Source of the DNA: Algoriphagus sp. AK58
Lineage (GTDB): Bacteria; Bacteroidota; Bacteroidia; Cytophagales; Cyclobacteriaceae
Assembly (NCBI RefSeq): GCF_014324365.1
Contig: NZ_QEIG01000001.1
Coordinates: 62,001 to 126,000 of the forward strand
Length of the DNA stretch: 64,000 nucleotides
Direction of reading: 5' to 3'
The position numbers and the translations under genes are program-made. The number at the start of each line of letters is the position of its first letter. The first letter of the stretch is position 1. Of this stretch, positions 53,619-62,701 are shown in pieces. The notes beneath the pieces are model-generated. The model was not told the DNA's origin, searched no databases, and saw only the letters and a list, made by a program, of their open reading frames with translations.

Positions 53619-56057
53619 TTAAAACAGATGGGTGATCACCAGTTCCTCAGCGGTATGAGGCAACTCAAGATAGGGCAAATTCTTGATTTCAAAGTATGGG
53701 TGGTGATGCTCAGGCAAGGGATCAAATTCGGTGAGTTTATCCAAAAACGCATAGTTGCCATGCTGTAGGGCATGGGATTTTCCATTGACCTGAACCGCGT
53801 GATTTTCAAATCCATGGAAATAGATTCTCAGTTTGGAATAGTGACTGGCCAAAGTCCCTGAGGCTTTTTCCAAGATCAGGGATTCCGAATCAGCTTTGTA
53901 GCGAATGCTTCTTCTGAAGTATTCATCCTTAAGGTATTCCCATCCCTCTCCCGCATCTTCATAGTAAAGGAATTCGGAGCCGGCGTTCCCCTTGTACACA
54001 TGCAGGCGCAGCACTCCATCGTGATTATCTTCGGTGTGCTCTACGTCAGATTGCATGGCGAAAACCTCCCCGGCTTTCACATAGACAGGCAAATAATTTA
54101 AAGGAGAATCCTGATAAATCACCTGATTTCCCTGGTGCTTTTGATCCGAGTACAGGTAGTACCAATCGCCTTGGGGCAGGTAGACTTTGGTGATTTCTTT
54201 ATAGCTCTCTACAGGCGCTACCAAAAAAGCGTCACAAAACAAATACTCATTTTGAAAGGCACTTTGGTAGATGGAGTCCTCTTTTGGATAGTGAACAGCC
54301 AGAGAAGCAGAGATAGGAAGACCGCTCTGGGTGCTGGAGTAAAACTTGCTGTAAATCGTAGGAAGTAGCCTGTATCTCAGCTTCATGTAATTTCGGCTGA
54401 TTTCCTCTACTTCTTCTCCAAATGCCCAAGGTTCGGCATCGTTGCTGTTGATCATGGAGTGGGCACGGTAAAAGGGTGCAAAGGCACCGATACTCATCCA
54501 TCGGGCAAATAGGCTTTTACTGGCTTCCCCTGCAAAGCCTCCCACATCGTATCCTGCAAAGGAAACACCGCTTAATCCCAAACTATTGACTAGGCGGATA
54601 CCGGCCATCATGTGCTCTTCCGACGCTACATTATCCCCGGTCCAGGCTGCTGCATAGCGTTGGATTCCGGAAAAACCTGAGCGGGTCAATACAAAAGGCC
54701 TTTTATCAGGATTTTGCAAGGCTGCCCCTTCCTGAGCACTGCGTGCCATCTGCATTCCATAGATGTTTCGGGCTTTCCTATGGGAAGCTCCTTCGCCATC
54801 GTAGTCAAACTCGATCAGGTTGGGCGTAAACTGTCCCCAAGAAGCCGGCTCGTTCATATCTGTCCAGAAGCCATCGACTCCTGCTTCGGTGTAAAAGGCC
54901 ATTTTTTCGGCCCACCAGGTTCTGGTTTCGGCTTTGGTAAAGTCAGGAAAGGCGCACCAGCCCGGCCACACTTGGGCTTCGTAAGTTTTTCCATCGGGAT
55001 AGTTGACGAAAAGTCCCTTTTCCATTCCTTCTTCGTAAGGAAGGTACCCTTTTTGGGTTTTGATCCCCGGATCCATGATTACGACCACTTTGAATCCTTT
55101 TTCTTTGAGTCGGGAGATCATGGCTTTGGCATTGGGGAATTTTTCGCCGTCAAAGGTGAATACCTTATATGCCTCCATATGGTGAATGTCCAGATAGATG
55201 ACGTCTGCGGGCATCTTTTTGTCACGGAATCCCTGTGCTACCGCATAGACTTCTGATTCCGGGTAGTAAGAATAGCGGCATTGCTGAAAGCCTAAGGCCC
55301 ATTTGGGAGGCATTTGCATGCGTCCTGTCAGCCAAGTGTAGGAAGAGATGATTTCGGCCATAGTCGGTTGATGGAAAAAGTAATAATCCATGTCCCCATC
55401 CTCAGCACTGAAGTATATAAAGCGATTGGTTGATGCCCCGAAATTGAATACGGTCTTGTGGGTATTGTCAAAAAAGATCCCATAACTGCCTTGATCATGG
55501 GTTCCCAAGTAAAAAGGAATACTCATGTAAAGTGGATCATCTCCGACTCCATAAGCAAAATAGTCTGTGTTCCAGTTGGTATAGGCTTTTCCGAATCGGT
55601 TGAGATTTCCGGTTTTCTCTCCCAGTCCCACGAATTTCTCATTTTTCTGTACTTCCTTGTAGGCGGTCACTTCGGTTCCGATCCAAGAGATTCCCATGGA
55701 GTCATCCCGATTAAGGAGATTGCCTTTTTTATCAAAAAATGAAAGACAAAATCTTTCCAGATCTACCTCCAATCGGATCAAGGCCGTGGTAACGGCGAGG
55801 ATATTTCCTGCTTCTGAGATATCGAATTTGGTGGAAAGGGGAGAGGAGATAACTGAATAGGGATTGGATTCAAATTGCTCATGAAGGCTTGCTTGTACTC
55901 GGATGATTCCATCCTGATAAACGGTCAATCTGAAATTCCCTAAGGTGGTTTTTCCCTCAATTCCCGATCGGTTGGATTTCCACTCGAGAACTTCTCCTAA
56001 AGAAGTATTCCGAGAAGAATTTTTGGTGTTTTTGGAAGCCGGATTAGCGTGATTCAT
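53619..56057 (-). CDS. GH31 alpha-glucosidase
   Basis: An 812-residue enzyme hydrolysing terminal alpha-glucosidic bonds. The GH31 nucleophile is Asp400 in GFWTDMNEPASWG, and the acid/base is Asp475 in AAAWTGDNVASEEH. The N-terminal beta-sandwich (residues 20-240) and C-terminal sandwiches follow the family layout. No signal peptide is seen, so it is intracellular and acts on sugars imported by the adjacent MFS protein. It is the first gene of the pair and reads away from a CAAACGTTTG operator at 56203. Confidence 0.95.
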   Translation of the reverse strand: MNHANPASKNTKNSSRNTSLGEVLEWKSNRSGIEGKTTLGNFRLTVYQDGIIRVQASLHEQFESNPYSVISSPLSTKFDISEAGNILAVTTALIRLEVDLERFCLSFFDKKGNLLNRDDSMGISWIGTEVTAYKEVQKNEKFVGLGEKTGNLNRFGKAYTNWNTDYFAYGVGDDPLYMSIPFYLGTHDQGSYGIFFDNTHKTVFNFGASTNRFIYFSAEDGDMDYYFFHQPTMAEIISSYTWLTGRMQMPPKWALGFQQCRYSYYPESEVYAVAQGFRDKKMPADVIYLDIHHMEAYKVFTFDGEKFPNAKAMISRLKEKGFKVVVIMDPGIKTQKGYLPYEEGMEKGLFVNYPDGKTYEAQVWPGWCAFPDFTKAETRTWWAEKMAFYTEAGVDGFWTDMNEPASWGQFTPNLIEFDYDGEGASHRKARNIYGMQMARSAQEGAALQNPDKRPFVLTRSGFSGIQRYAAAWTGDNVASEEHMMAGIRLVNSLGLSGVSFAGYDVGGFAGEASKSLFARWMSIGAFAPFYRAHSMINSNDAEPWAFGEEVEEISRNYMKLRYRLLPTIYSKFYSSTQSGLPISASLAVHYPKEDSIYQSAFQNEYLFCDAFLVAPVESYKEITKVYLPQGDWYYLYSDQKHQGNQVIYQDSPLNYLPVYVKAGEVFAMQSDVEHTEDNHDGVLRLHVYKGNAGSEFLYYEDAGEGWEYLKDEYFRRSIRYKADSESLILEKASGTLASHYSKLRIYFHGFENHAVQVNGKSHALQHGNYAFLDKLTEFDPLPEHHHPYFEIKNLPYLELPHTAEELVITHLF

Positions 56058-56202
56058 TCTCTGCTTGGTTGAAAATTCCCTAAGGAACCCCGCTAAATTA
56101 GGAACGAAAGTGAATCTTAAAAATCCCTCAAAATGAAGCAGGAGGCCAGTTTTCTAAAGGGTGAAGAAGTAAAACCCTTTGAATTTTAAAATTTGCCCTA
56201 TT

Positions 56203-56212
56203 CAAACGTTTG
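56203..56212. promoter_or_regulatory. LacI-type operator upstream of GH31-MFS operon
   Basis: Perfect palindrome CAAACGTTTG, 146 bp upstream of the GH31 start. The same CAAACG half-site recurs before the SusE arm at 57413-57438. The LacI gene lies between the two. Confidence 0.65.
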
Positions 56213-56242
56213 CAATCAAAAGGCTCCAAATCTCAAAAAAAA

Positions 56243-57277
56243 TCAAACTTTTTCTAATCTGACCGAAGATTTTCTAACCAAAAGCTCGGTTTCCAGTACG
56301 ACGGACTTGTTAAAATCTTCCGGGTTGATTTTTTTCTCGATCAGATCCAGCAAAATGTCCGTGGCTTTTGCGCCAATCCGGAAGCCCGGTTGTGCTACGG
56401 AAGTCAAGCTTGGATCGATCATCGAGCAAAACTGCCAATTGCTGAATCCCACAATTCCGATCTGATCCGGGACTTTCAGTCCGGCGGCTTTGCAGGCCAT
56501 CATAGCTCCGACTGCCGCCATGTCATTGTTACCGAAAAATGCATCCGGCTTGGGAGAAAGGGTATTTAAGAGATGGGTGGTAATTTTCTGAGCCTCCTCA
56601 TCGGTACGGCTTTCCACGATGTAGTCGGGATTAATTTCGATACCATATTGGGTTAATGCATCCTTATATCCCCTGATCCGCTCCTGAGAAATCTTCAGGT
56701 TGGACGGTCCTGCCAGGTGGACAATACGGGAATATCCCTGTAGAATCAGGTGTTTGGTGGCTTCATACGCACCGGAATAATCGTCCACCACTACATGGAT
56801 GGCACCATCGATCTCGGGAACCCGATCGAAAAACACGATCGGGTAGCCCCGATCCAGAAGCGTGGAAAAATGTTCAAAATCGGTAGTCTCTTTGGAATAG
56901 CTCACCAAAAAACCGTCGATTTGATTGGCCAGCATGGTGTCGATACTGGATTTTTCCCTGGCCAGTTTCTCATTGGTCTGCGTGAGAATGACGTTATATC
57001 CTCTGGCAAAGGCCACTTCTTCGATCCCACTGATGACTGTGGAAAAGAAAAAATGAACCACTTCGGGAATGATTACGCCTATCGTAAATGAGCGGCTCTT
57101 TCTGAGAGAAAGGGCAATGGCATTTGGGCGGTAATTTAGCTTATCCGCCATCTCTTTCACCTTCTTTTTGGTCTCTTCACTGATTCCAGGGTAATCCTTG
57201 AGTGCTCTTGAAACAGTGGAGGAGGAGACATTGAGTTCCCTCGCTATATCCTTGATGGTGGCTTGTTCTAGCTTCAT
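56243..57277 (-). CDS. LacI-family transcriptional regulator of the starch/maltose locus
   Basis: A 344-residue regulator. The N-terminal helix-turn-helix is ATIKDIARELNVSSSTVSRALKDYPGISEETK, followed by the hinge (LNYRPNAIALSLRKSRS) and the periplasmic-binding-protein-like sensor domain (IGVIIPEVVHFFFSTVISGIEEVA). The ligand is probably a maltooligosaccharide or derivative. It lies between two gene groups whose control regions carry CAAACG palindromes, so it likely represses both arms until sugar is present. Confidence 0.95.
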   Translation of the reverse strand: MKLEQATIKDIARELNVSSSTVSRALKDYPGISEETKKKVKEMADKLNYRPNAIALSLRKSRSFTIGVIIPEVVHFFFSTVISGIEEVAFARGYNVILTQTNEKLAREKSSIDTMLANQIDGFLVSYSKETTDFEHFSTLLDRGYPIVFFDRVPEIDGAIHVVVDDYSGAYEATKHLILQGYSRIVHLAGPSNLKISQERIRGYKDALTQYGIEINPDYIVESRTDEEAQKITTHLLNTLSPKPDAFFGNNDMAAVGAMMACKAAGLKVPDQIGIVGFSNWQFCSMIDPSLTSVAQPGFRIGAKATDILLDLIEKKINPEDFNKSVVLETELLVRKSSVRLEKV

Positions 57278-57622
57278 TAAAAATTATACTTTTCCTAGAA
57301 TGAACTATAATGGTATTTGGAATGGCTCTTTACAGGGAGCGCAATCGATTTTAAATCTACTTTTTCAATTTAATGACAAAGAAAGGATTAATGGTTAAAA
57401 AAAGTTTTTAAATGCAAACGTTACCGCAAACGTCTGCATTAAATTTTTCTTAATAGGCTCGTTTTCGAGTATTGCATCCCTTGACTTAGGTTTATATGTT
57501 GACTTGAAATAGTTCTGATTCATTTCGGTTTTTTCGACATGGTGAAGAATATTATTGTATTTATCAAACAATAAATAAAACTATTTCAATTAAAACAACA
57601 ACTCAAGTAAACTCAAAACACT
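57278..57622. other. Divergent control region between LacI and SusE genes
   Basis: Non-coding, A/T-rich. Holds the operator at 57413-57438 and presumably the promoters of both arms; no perfect -7 element is found on the SusE side (TAGTTCTG at 57510 has one mismatch). Confidence 0.5.
57413..57438. promoter_or_regulatory. LacI-type double operator before SusE arm
   Basis: TGCAAACGTTACCG immediately followed by GCAAACGTCTGCA. Two CAAACGT half-sites in tandem, the second part of a GCAAACG/TCTGC dyad, and the whole has an outer TGCA/TGCA symmetry. It lies about 185 bp upstream of the SusE start. Confidence 0.7.
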
Positions 57623-58660
57623 ATGAAAAAATTTCGACACTTGGGATGGGTAGCCGCAATCCTTCCCGCGGTTTTTGCCTGTGACAACTACGAGATGCCA
57701 CCGATTATCCCACAGACTGGTTCTAACATTACCAATCCTGCCAATGGTACAGCTATTGTCCTAGAAAAAGACGGTGCAGAAGAAGCCACCCTTGAATTTA
57801 CGCTGACTGCGGCAGATTTTGGTACGGAGGGAGTATCCAAATATGAATTGGAGATGGATCTTCCTGCAGCCAATTTTTCCGCACCGGTAAAGCTCGGGGA
57901 GACTGACACTAATTTTATTGAAGTAAACGTCGCCGAATTGAATGAGGCTTTGTTGGCCAAAGGTCTTGCTTTTGAGGTCGCCTCAGACGTGGCTTTTCGC
58001 GTGAAAGCTACCTTTGATCAGCCGATGTCACCTATTTATGGAGAGACCTTGACCTTGAAAGTTACTCCATACGATGCCACCGTGGCCTTCCCCGTGATGC
58101 ATGTTCCGGGAGACTATCAGGGTTGGGATCCTTCCAATCTTATGACCGTTCTTTATTCCGAAAACTTTGACAATAAGTTTAAGGGGGTTGTTCATATCAT
58201 TGGAGGCTCCAGAGAGTTCAAGTTTACGGAAGGTCCAAACTGGGATGTCAACTATGGAGATACCGGAGCTAACAATACCCTTGATCGTGATGGAGACAAT
58301 ATCAAAGTAGCTGCTGACGGAACCTACGAAATCAATGTGGACTTGACGGCCAAAACCTACACCATCGGTGCAGTGAAGCGATGGGGAATAGTAGGAAGTG
58401 CCACTGCAGGTGGTTGGGATGCCGATACTCCAATGAATGCATTTGACAAGGCTACCAATTCGCTCAAAATCACCACAGATCTCAAAGCCGGTGAGTTTAA
58501 ATTTAGAGCCAACAACAATTGGGATAATAACTTTGGAGGAAGCAATGGTGAATTAACCGCAGGCGGTCCAAACATTGCAGTAGCCTCCGCAGGTAACTAT
58601 ACCATTACGCTTTTCTTTGGTCCGGAAGGAATAGCAACTTACACTTTGGTGAAAAACTAG
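57623..58660 (+). CDS. SusE/SusF-type starch-binding outer-membrane lipoprotein
   Basis: A 345-residue lipoprotein (lipobox AVFAC, Cys20). The N-terminal part is the SusE Ig-like domain (LEFTLTAADFGTEGVSKYELE). Two carbohydrate-binding modules follow, each with a Trp/Gly-rich start: VPGDYQGWDPSNLMT and RWGIVGSATAGGWDADTPM, ending in strand patterns rich in Asn. It binds starch at the cell surface. SusC and SusD genes, normally directly upstream, are not present in the window. The amylase gene follows by about 90 bp. Confidence 0.9.
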   Translation: MKKFRHLGWVAAILPAVFACDNYEMPPIIPQTGSNITNPANGTAIVLEKDGAEEATLEFTLTAADFGTEGVSKYELEMDLPAANFSAPVKLGETDTNFIEVNVAELNEALLAKGLAFEVASDVAFRVKATFDQPMSPIYGETLTLKVTPYDATVAFPVMHVPGDYQGWDPSNLMTVLYSENFDNKFKGVVHIIGGSREFKFTEGPNWDVNYGDTGANNTLDRDGDNIKVAADGTYEINVDLTAKTYTIGAVKRWGIVGSATAGGWDADTPMNAFDKATNSLKITTDLKAGEFKFRANNNWDNNFGGSNGELTAGGPNIAVASAGNYTITLFFGPEGIATYTLVKN

Positions 58661-58749
58661 TTTTGAATCACACTTAGATTCATCCTTGATGGAGACAGCC
58701 GGTATTTGGAGATGTGCCAAATTCCGGTTGTTTTCATAACTAAGTCCCT

Positions 58750-61551
58750 ATGAAAAAAAATCCACTGTTTTTCTTAAGCCTGGTTTTTGGAATATTTTTC
58801 GTTTTCCAAGCTGGAGCACAGGTTACTACCGAACCGGCAATTCCAAATGCAGGGGCCCCGGTCAAGATCATTTACGATGCATCCAAAGGAACCACCGGCC
58901 TCAGGGATTGTAACTGTGATGTGTACATTCACATTGGTGCAGTTACGGGAGGTCCTACCTCTACCACGTGGACGATAGTGCCGTTTCAATGGGGCACCGC
59001 CAACTCGGCTGCGAAAATGACCCCTGTGACGGGACAGCCCAATATTTATACCTTCGAACTCACACCCAACACCTTTTTCAATAATCCCAACAATCTGACG
59101 ATCTATCGATTGGGAATGGTCTTCAGAAATGCCGATGGCAGTAAGGAAGGAAAAACCGGTACCAATTCAGACTTTTTTGTTGATTTAGCCCAAGGATTTG
59201 ACATCTCATTTACTGCTCCCCAAGGCACAGGTTCAGTGTCCCTGGCAGTGGGAGAGACGTATGAATTTAAGGCAGCTTCCTCTGAGGCAGCCGACTTGAG
59301 TTTTGAATTGGATGGGGTAAAAGTAGCTGAGGCAAAAAATACCCAAGCCATCAATTATACCTTTTCAGCGACTCAAGCAGGGAACTTTAACCTTGTGGCA
59401 AAAGCGGTAAAAGGAGACAATGAAGATACTCAGTCCCTTTCCATTGTGGTTTTTGCGCCGTCGGAGACCGCCGCTTTGCCTGCTGGTGCCCGATTGGGAA
59501 TCAATTACCTCTCGGATACCGAAGTGATTTTAGCCCTTCAGGCGCCCGGAAAAAGCATCGTTCATGTGATCGGTGATTTCAATGACTGGAAGGTGCTGCC
59601 CGAGTACCAAATGAAACGAACTCCGGATAAAGAGATTTTTTGGCTGAAAATTTCCGGTCTCGTAGCCCGGCAGGAATATATTTTTCAATACTTGGTCGAT
59701 GGAGACATCCGTATCGGTGATCCGTATGCGGATAAGACTTCCGACCCGTTCAACGATCAGGAAATCATCACCCAAAACCGTTATCCCGGACTGAAGCCTT
59801 ATCCCGCCGGAAAAACAGAATTTCAGGCTACCTACTTGCAGACAGGACAGACTCCCTACGCTTGGAAAAATCCAACCTATACCAGACCCAAACCGGAGGA
59901 ATTGGTGGTTTATGAGCTGTTGGTTCGTGATTTCGATGAAAAAAGAACCTATCAGGCAGTCATTGATCGGCTTGATTACCTAAAAGAATTAGGCATCAAT
60001 GCCATCGAATTGATGCCGGTAGGCGAGTTTGAAGGAAACCTTTCCTGGGGATACAATCCTTCTTTTTTCTTTGCTCCTGACAAATATTACGGCACCAAGA
60101 ATGACCTCAAAAGACTGATCGATGAAGCCCACGGAAAGGGGATGGTGGTGATCCTGGACATGGTGCTCAACCATGCCTTTGGACAAAATCCCATGGTGAG
60201 GCTCTACAACGATGGAGATTACGGTGCTCCGACGGAAGACAATCCATGGTTTAATCGGGTGGCGAAGCATCCCTTCAATGTGGGCTATGATTTCAATCAC
60301 GAGAGCAAATACACTCAGGCGTTTGTGGATTCAGTCAATAATTATTGGTTGACGGAATACAAGGTCGATGGCTTCCGATTTGACCTTTCCAAAGGATTTA
60401 CCCAGGTAAATTCAGGGGACAATGTGAATTTTTGGTCCCAATATGACCCCTCCAGAATTAAAATCTGGAAACACATCTATGATCGGATCAAAGCCAACCA
60501 CCCTGAAGCCTATGTGATCCTGGAGCATCTTTCAGCCAACGATGAAGAGAAGGAATTGGCTGACTATGGCATGATGCTTTGGGGAAATATCAATTTTGAT
60601 TTCCGGGAAATGGCTAAGGGTCAAAACAAGAATTTTGACTACGCCTATTACAAAACCAGGTCTTGGGCCAAAAATGGCCTTATCGCCTACATGGAGTCTC
60701 ATGATGAAGAGCGGGTGATGTGGGAGACGTTGAATTTTGGTGCCACCTCTCCGGTCAATCTCAAGAACCTGGAAAATGCGGTCAACAGAAATCAACTGCT
60801 CACCGCATTTTATTTCGGAATTCCGGGACCCAAAATGCTCTGGCAATTCGGGGAGTTTGGTTACGACTTGGAGCTAAACAATGATCGATTGGGCATCAAG
60901 CCTACCCGCTGGAATTACCTGGACAATCCAGAGCGTCAACGATTGTTCAAACTCTACCAGCAGATGATCAAGCTGAAAAAAGAGCATGCGGTATTCAACA
61001 ATCCGGAGAAGACTACCTTGAATCTCAGCGCAGCCATCAAATCCATCCTCTTGGAGCACCCCGATTTGGACGTGGTGATGCACGGTAATTTTGGGTTGAA
61101 TACAGCCAGTAATGTGACAGTAACCTTCTCCAAAACGGGCAAATGGTACAACTACTTTACAGGCGAAGAAATCACCGTGTCAAGTACGAGTTATTCCATG
61201 AGCTTCAGGCCCAACGAATTGGTCCTTTTTACCAGCAAAAAGCTTCCTGTTCCGGAAAAAGGCATTTTGCAGGAAGACTTTGTGACCTCGATTCCTGAAG
61301 TGGAACCTGCCGGAGATTTTAAAATCTATCCTAATCCAGCCACACATTCGCTTACCGTGGAGCTACCCAAAGGAATGACCGAGGCCAATTACAGGGTGGT
61401 GGATATGGCAGGAAGAGTGGTGTTTGACGGACAGGGCAGGATAGAAGATCAGATTTTAGGATTTGACCTAAGCGGAATTAAGGCAGGGATTTATATCTTT
61501 GAGGCGTTTGACAACAAGCGGGTGCTGCATCAGCGCTTTATTAAGAGATAA
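58750..61551 (+). CDS. Secreted GH13 alpha-amylase-family enzyme with type IX sorting domain
   Basis: A 933-residue enzyme. Signal peptide FFLSLVFGIFFVFQAGAQ, an N-terminal beta domain, then a CBM48-like domain (HVIGDFNDWKVLPEYQM), and a GH13 catalytic barrel with Asp545 (VDGFRFDLSKG), Glu592 (VILEHLS) and Asp652 (MESHDEERV). Conserved VLNHAFGQN follows GH13 region I. The last about 90 residues form a Por secretion domain (FKIYPNPATHSLTVELP ... AGIYIFEAF). It should act at the cell surface on starch or pullulan-like glucans. Full family length. Confidence 0.94.
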   Translation: MKKNPLFFLSLVFGIFFVFQAGAQVTTEPAIPNAGAPVKIIYDASKGTTGLRDCNCDVYIHIGAVTGGPTSTTWTIVPFQWGTANSAAKMTPVTGQPNIYTFELTPNTFFNNPNNLTIYRLGMVFRNADGSKEGKTGTNSDFFVDLAQGFDISFTAPQGTGSVSLAVGETYEFKAASSEAADLSFELDGVKVAEAKNTQAINYTFSATQAGNFNLVAKAVKGDNEDTQSLSIVVFAPSETAALPAGARLGINYLSDTEVILALQAPGKSIVHVIGDFNDWKVLPEYQMKRTPDKEIFWLKISGLVARQEYIFQYLVDGDIRIGDPYADKTSDPFNDQEIITQNRYPGLKPYPAGKTEFQATYLQTGQTPYAWKNPTYTRPKPEELVVYELLVRDFDEKRTYQAVIDRLDYLKELGINAIELMPVGEFEGNLSWGYNPSFFFAPDKYYGTKNDLKRLIDEAHGKGMVVILDMVLNHAFGQNPMVRLYNDGDYGAPTEDNPWFNRVAKHPFNVGYDFNHESKYTQAFVDSVNNYWLTEYKVDGFRFDLSKGFTQVNSGDNVNFWSQYDPSRIKIWKHIYDRIKANHPEAYVILEHLSANDEEKELADYGMMLWGNINFDFREMAKGQNKNFDYAYYKTRSWAKNGLIAYMESHDEERVMWETLNFGATSPVNLKNLENAVNRNQLLTAFYFGIPGPKMLWQFGEFGYDLELNNDRLGIKPTRWNYLDNPERQRLFKLYQQMIKLKKEHAVFNNPEKTTLNLSAAIKSILLEHPDLDVVMHGNFGLNTASNVTVTFSKTGKWYNYFTGEEITVSSTSYSMSFRPNELVLFTSKKLPVPEKGILQEDFVTSIPEVEPAGDFKIYPNPATHSLTVELPKGMTEANYRVVDMAGRVVFDGQGRIEDQILGFDLSGIKAGIYIFEAFDNKRVLHQRFIKR

Positions 61552-61569
61552 CCAAACCTAACTCAAACT

Positions 61570-62631
61570 ATGAAATTTAAACCTGGAGTAAAGTACGGGG
61601 AAGAGCTCAGAGATCTTTATGCCTATGCAAAAGAGAATGAATTCGCTTATCCGGCAGTCAATGTGATCGGTACCAATTCGGTAAATGCGGTGTTGGAAAC
61701 TGCCAAAAAAGTAAACTCTCCTGTCATTATTCAATTTTCAAATGGAGGCGCTCAGTTTTTCGCTGGCAAAAGCCTACCTAACGACAAGCAGCAGGCAAGT
61801 ATAGCCGGGGGTATTTCCGGTGCACACCATGTACATCAGATGGCAGAAGCTTATGGGGTTCCGGTAATTTTGCACACCGACCATGCGGCCTTGAAATTAC
61901 TTCCTTGGATCGATGGTTTGCTGGAAGCTGGTAAAGCATTCTATGCCGTGCACAAAAGACCGCTCTTCAGTTCGCACATGCTAGACCTCTCTGAAGAACC
62001 GCTTCAAGAGAATATCGAGATTTCTGCCAAGTATTTCACCGAATTCACCAAGCTGGACATGGCCATCGAGATCGAACTCGGCGTGACCGGTGGGGAAGAA
62101 GACGGGGTGGACAATACCGACGTGGATTCTTCCAGACTATATACCCAGCCTTCTGAGGTGGCATACGCCTACGAGCACCTGAAGAAAATCGGAGACCTGT
62201 TTACCATTGCAGCTTCGTTTGGTAACGTTCACGGCGTGTATAAGCCAGGAAACGTAAGTCTGAAGCCAATTATTCTGAAGAATTCTCAGGACTATGTGAA
62301 TGAGAAATTCGGTACTACCGGCAAGCCCTTGAACTTTGTGTTCCACGGAGGTTCCGGTTCTTCTGTAGAAGAAATCAGGGAGGCCAACAGCTATGGTTCG
62401 ATCAAGATGAACATCGACACCGACATGCAATGGGCGATGTGGGAAGGCATCCTGAACTACTACAAGAAAAATGAAGCCTATCTGCAAGGCCAATTGGGAA
62501 ATCCGGAAGGTCCTGATAGTCCAAATAAGAAATATTACGATCCACGCGTGTGGTTGAGAAAAGGCGAAGAGAACTTTGTGAAGCGTCTCGAACTCGCCTT
62601 TGACATGCTCAATGCCGTGGGAAGAAACTAA
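61570..62631 (+). CDS. fbaA: Class II fructose-bisphosphate aldolase
   Basis: A 353-residue zinc aldolase that cleaves fructose-1,6-bisphosphate in glycolysis and runs in reverse in gluconeogenesis. Signatures: PAVNVIGTNSVNAVLETA, VILHTDHAALKLLPW (zinc His), IELGVTGGEEDGVDN, FGNVHGVYKPGNV and FHGGSGSSVEEI. It is cytoplasmic. It starts 18 bp after the amylase stop, so this glycolysis gene is expressed within the starch locus. Confidence 0.97.
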   Translation: MKFKPGVKYGEELRDLYAYAKENEFAYPAVNVIGTNSVNAVLETAKKVNSPVIIQFSNGGAQFFAGKSLPNDKQQASIAGGISGAHHVHQMAEAYGVPVILHTDHAALKLLPWIDGLLEAGKAFYAVHKRPLFSSHMLDLSEEPLQENIEISAKYFTEFTKLDMAIEIELGVTGGEEDGVDNTDVDSSRLYTQPSEVAYAYEHLKKIGDLFTIAASFGNVHGVYKPGNVSLKPIILKNSQDYVNEKFGTTGKPLNFVFHGGSGSSVEEIREANSYGSIKMNIDTDMQWAMWEGILNYYKKNEAYLQGQLGNPEGPDSPNKKYYDPRVWLRKGEENFVKRLELAFDMLNAVGRN

Positions 62632-62654
62632 GTTGCTTACCATTTACCCAACCT

Positions 62655-62690
62655 GAAAAAGTCACTTGTCATGGGTGACTTTTTCTTTTC
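62655..62690 (+). terminator. Rho-independent terminator after fbaA
   Basis: Arms GAAAAAGTCAC / GTGACTTTTTC with a TTGTCATGG loop, followed by TTTTCCC. It separates fbaA from the second amylase and may attenuate readthrough. Confidence 0.8.
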
Positions 62691-62701
62691 CCAGAATAAA
62701 C

